Shown here in pieces: positions 4,511-6,155 of a stretch of 6,155 bases of DNA. Position numbers and translations under genes: made by a program. Origin of the DNA: Anaerolineae bacterium (lineage in GTDB: Bacteria; Chloroflexota; Anaerolineae; 4572-78; NAK82); assembly GCA_030597485.1 (NCBI GenBank), contig JAUVRU010000146.1:1-6155 (forward strand), given 5' to 3'. Below the pieces are notes generated by a model that saw nothing but the letters and a program-made list of their open reading frames with translations, had not been told where the DNA came from and made no database searches. Position 1 is the stretch's first letter, and each line of letters begins with the position of its first letter.

Positions 4511-6013
4511 TCAGGGCAACCAGAGTCGCAGCGTGTTTCCCTCGTGTCCCACGCCGAGGGCCAGCGTACCGTCCGGGAAGGTTACCGCAGCCAGATTGGT
4601 GCTCACTCTGTCACCTACCGCTACCTCCCAGGCAACCTCAGCACCTCCAGGCGTACGCCGGATGGCACCCAGATCGGTGCGTGCCTGATTGGGCAGCAGC
4701 AGCTCTACCCTCCCATCCCCATCGAAGTCACCGGCAACCGCGGTATCCAGATTGCGGGAGCCGATGACGTGTGAAGTATAGCCAGGCACCTGTGCAACAA
4801 TATCAAGTCTGTCCTCAGCCAGCCGATAGAACTCCACTACGCCGCCAATGTGGGGCGTGAGCACGTCAGCCAACTCCAGTTCACCACCTGGCCCAAAGCG
4901 TGCCACCACCAATTGGTGGCGCCAGCGATAGCCGCGACCGATAGCCGGGCCGGCAGCAATCCGCTCGCCGTCCTCATCGTAGACGACGATCCGGGCACCC
5001 TGGTCGGCGTCGCTGATGGTGACAATGACCTCTCGCCTTCCATCACCGTTCAGATCTGTCCAGATAGGCGCGATGCCTTCAACCACTTGCGGGGGCGGGA
5101 TGACAATCCTGGCAGCAGCACCTGGCGTCGGCAGCGTCTCAATCAGGGTTATGCTGGTCGCCTCCACGGCATCGCCCAGCACGCCGTGGTCGTAGTCACT
5201 CGTCCCCTCGGTCAATAGTAGCAATCGCCCCTCCATGTCCACCAATATGCGAGCATCAGTCAAGGCGTTCACAGCCAGACGGGCGACTTCAGAGTCATCC
5301 CAGATGACCACGTCGCCACCCGATTCGACAAACGCCAATCGGTCCCCACCAGCGGTGAGCGCGACCGGATGTGTCAGTGACGACGCTTCAGCAATGGGAT
5401 TGGTGACCAGAGTGGCACGGTCATCCTTCACCCTGAGTAAGGGAGGCATACAGGCCGGCAGCTGGGTGGGCACAATGGTCGTTGGTTCGACTTCACCACC
5501 AACGATGTGGAAAGCCTGTACCCGGCCATCCACCAGAACCACTGCCCATATGCTTCCCTTACTGGTAGGCGCAGCCACCAGCCATTGTGGCTGGCCATCC
5601 AGAGGGATATCCAATGGTCGGACATCGGGCACGACACCTTGCCCCCCAGCCAGGCGGTTGCCATCGAGTTGCTGGTATGTATACCCGAAGCCTGCTGAAT
5701 CCTGCGCCAGGGCACCAGCTGCTGTGGGTTCTGCGGCAATCGGAGTGGAAGCAGTGGTGGGGATAGGGGAAACAATGGGAGGGGGGGTGTCAGTTGGCCT
5801 GGCCACACCAACGAGAGTAGGCGTGCTGGTCGAGGTTGATGGCAAAACAGGAATGGACACAGCGGTCACGGTTTCTGCCGCTGTGGGTGGGCTTGTGGCA
5901 GGGCTGGGTGTCCGGTTCTCCAAGTCCACCGGGCCACAGTTTGTCGCCAAAGATGCCAGCGCTGCTGAGATGATGATCAATGATGTCCGTAAATTCTTGA
6001 CCGATCGTTTCAT
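4511..6013 (-). CDS. exported FG-GAP/VCBS repeat beta-propeller protein
   Basis: A 500-residue exported protein. Residues 1-23 form a signal peptide: a basic start (MKRSVKNLRT), a hydrophobic core SLIIISAALASLA, then TNC. Residues 33-100 are a Pro/Thr/Ser-rich linker, typical of surface proteins that need a spacer from the membrane. The rest is beta-rich and propeller-like. It has two clear calcium-binding FG-GAP/VCBS motifs, D-L-N-G-D-G-R-R-E (residues 320-328) and D-F-D-G-D-G-R-V-E (429-437), and a degenerate one at 373-383. It probably binds a surface ligand or glycan; no catalytic residues are evident. I chose the ATG at 6013 because GGTGA, which matches the anti-Shine-Dalgarno, lies five bases upstream and the signal peptide follows at once. 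A longer reading from 6097 adds 28 residues in front of the signal peptide and is less likely. It is the first gene of the four-gene minus-strand cluster. Confidence 0.82.
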   Translation of the reverse strand: MKRSVKNLRTSLIIISAALASLATNCGPVDLENRTPSPATSPPTAAETVTAVSIPVLPSTSTSTPTLVGVARPTDTPPPIVSPIPTTASTPIAAEPTAAGALAQDSAGFGYTYQQLDGNRLAGGQGVVPDVRPLDIPLDGQPQWLVAAPTSKGSIWAVVLVDGRVQAFHIVGGEVEPTTIVPTQLPACMPPLLRVKDDRATLVTNPIAEASSLTHPVALTAGGDRLAFVESGGDVVIWDDSEVARLAVNALTDARILVDMEGRLLLLTEGTSDYDHGVLGDAVEATSITLIETLPTPGAAARIVIPPPQVVEGIAPIWTDLNGDGRREVIVTISDADQGARIVVYDEDGERIAAGPAIGRGYRWRHQLVVARFGPGGELELADVLTPHIGGVVEFYRLAEDRLDIVAQVPGYTSHVIGSRNLDTAVAGDFDGDGRVELLLPNQARTDLGAIRRTPGGAEVAWEVAVGDRVSTNLAAVTFPDGTLALGVGHEGNTLRLWLP

Positions 6014-6045
6014 CCACATCACCAAACGGCCGTACCACAAAGTGC

Positions 6046-6062
6046 GATAGCTGAGAGCTATC
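6046..6062. promoter_or_regulatory. inverted repeat upstream of the FG-GAP/VCBS gene
   Basis: GATAGCT (6046-6052) and AGCTATC (6056-6062) are perfect 7-bp arms around GAG, extendable by three pairs past a one-base bulge. It lies 32 bp upstream of the start codon, so it could be an operator or a 5' untranslated hairpin. I found no convincing -35/-10 pair for the minus strand in 6014-6155, so the promoter of this cluster may lie in the last bases of the window or beyond it. The rest of 6063-6155 shows no gene. Confidence 0.35.
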
Positions 6063-6155
6063 ACGTTGTCTGATGTTATCCAGGCGCTGGGCCACAAACC
6101 CTTAGGCTGGCCAACGGCGTCTGTCTGGCAGAAGCAAATGTGCCAGCGCCGGCAG

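Noticed and set aside
4023..4688. A 221-codon plus-strand frame opposite the DUF6141 and FG-GAP genes
   Set aside because: It spans the junction of two supported minus-strand genes, has no ribosome-binding site and no recognisable domain.
5235..6050. A 271-codon plus-strand reading frame opposite the FG-GAP/VCBS gene
   Set aside because: It is low-complexity (Ser/Thr/Val/Gly), with no start signal, and lies antisense to a gene with clear signal peptide and DxDGDG motifs.
6121..6146. CTGGCA/TGCCAG inverted repeat near the right edge
   Set aside because: The 6-bp arms with a 10-base loop are expected by chance in GC-rich sequence, and no supporting context is seen.

Overview
This is a GC-rich bacterial fragment, probably from an uncultured Chloroflexota (Anaerolineae or Caldilinea-like) genome. 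That placement is an inference. It rests on the exported protein with a long Pro/Thr-rich linker followed by FG-GAP/VCBS repeats, on a DUF6141-type membrane protein, on the short palindromic intergenic repeats and on the gene mix. No rRNA or other marker gene is present to confirm it.

Layout: the left edge (1-105) is the end of a 47-bp tandem repeat with strong internal dyads. Next come two minus-strand genes: a Gfo/Idh/MocA-family NAD(P)-dependent oxidoreductase (152-1135) and a stand-alone B3/B4 (phenylalanyl-tRNA synthetase beta-like) domain protein (1289-1978). The 153 bp between them hold two diverged copies of a 42-bp palindromic element. A 482-bp intergenic region (1979-2460) follows. 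It carries an inverted repeat upstream of the B3/B4 gene, a good sigma70-type promoter pointing right (perfect TATAAT at 2257-2262), and a leader of about 190 nt that can form a long hairpin. That promoter serves the only plus-strand gene, a 64-codon small protein (2461-2655). A 31-bp perfect palindrome closes it, placed as a bidirectional terminator before the converging cluster.

The right half (2798-6013) is a compact minus-strand cluster that reads, in transcription order: exported FG-GAP/VCBS protein, DUF6141-like two-helix membrane protein, DinB-superfamily protein, GNAT acetyltransferase. The gaps are 56 bp (or a 1-base TGATG overlap), a 14-bp overlap, and 39 bp, so the last three at least are probably co-transcribed. 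The sequence shows no common pathway. DinB-type and GNAT enzymes often act on small molecules or xenobiotics, but their substrates cannot be read from sequence.

I see no tRNA or rRNA gene, CRISPR array, transposase, phage gene or recognisable defence or biosynthetic system. The points most worth a second look are non-coding: the structured leader of the small-protein gene with its possible anti-Shine-Dalgarno switch, and the two different families of dyad-rich intergenic repeats.
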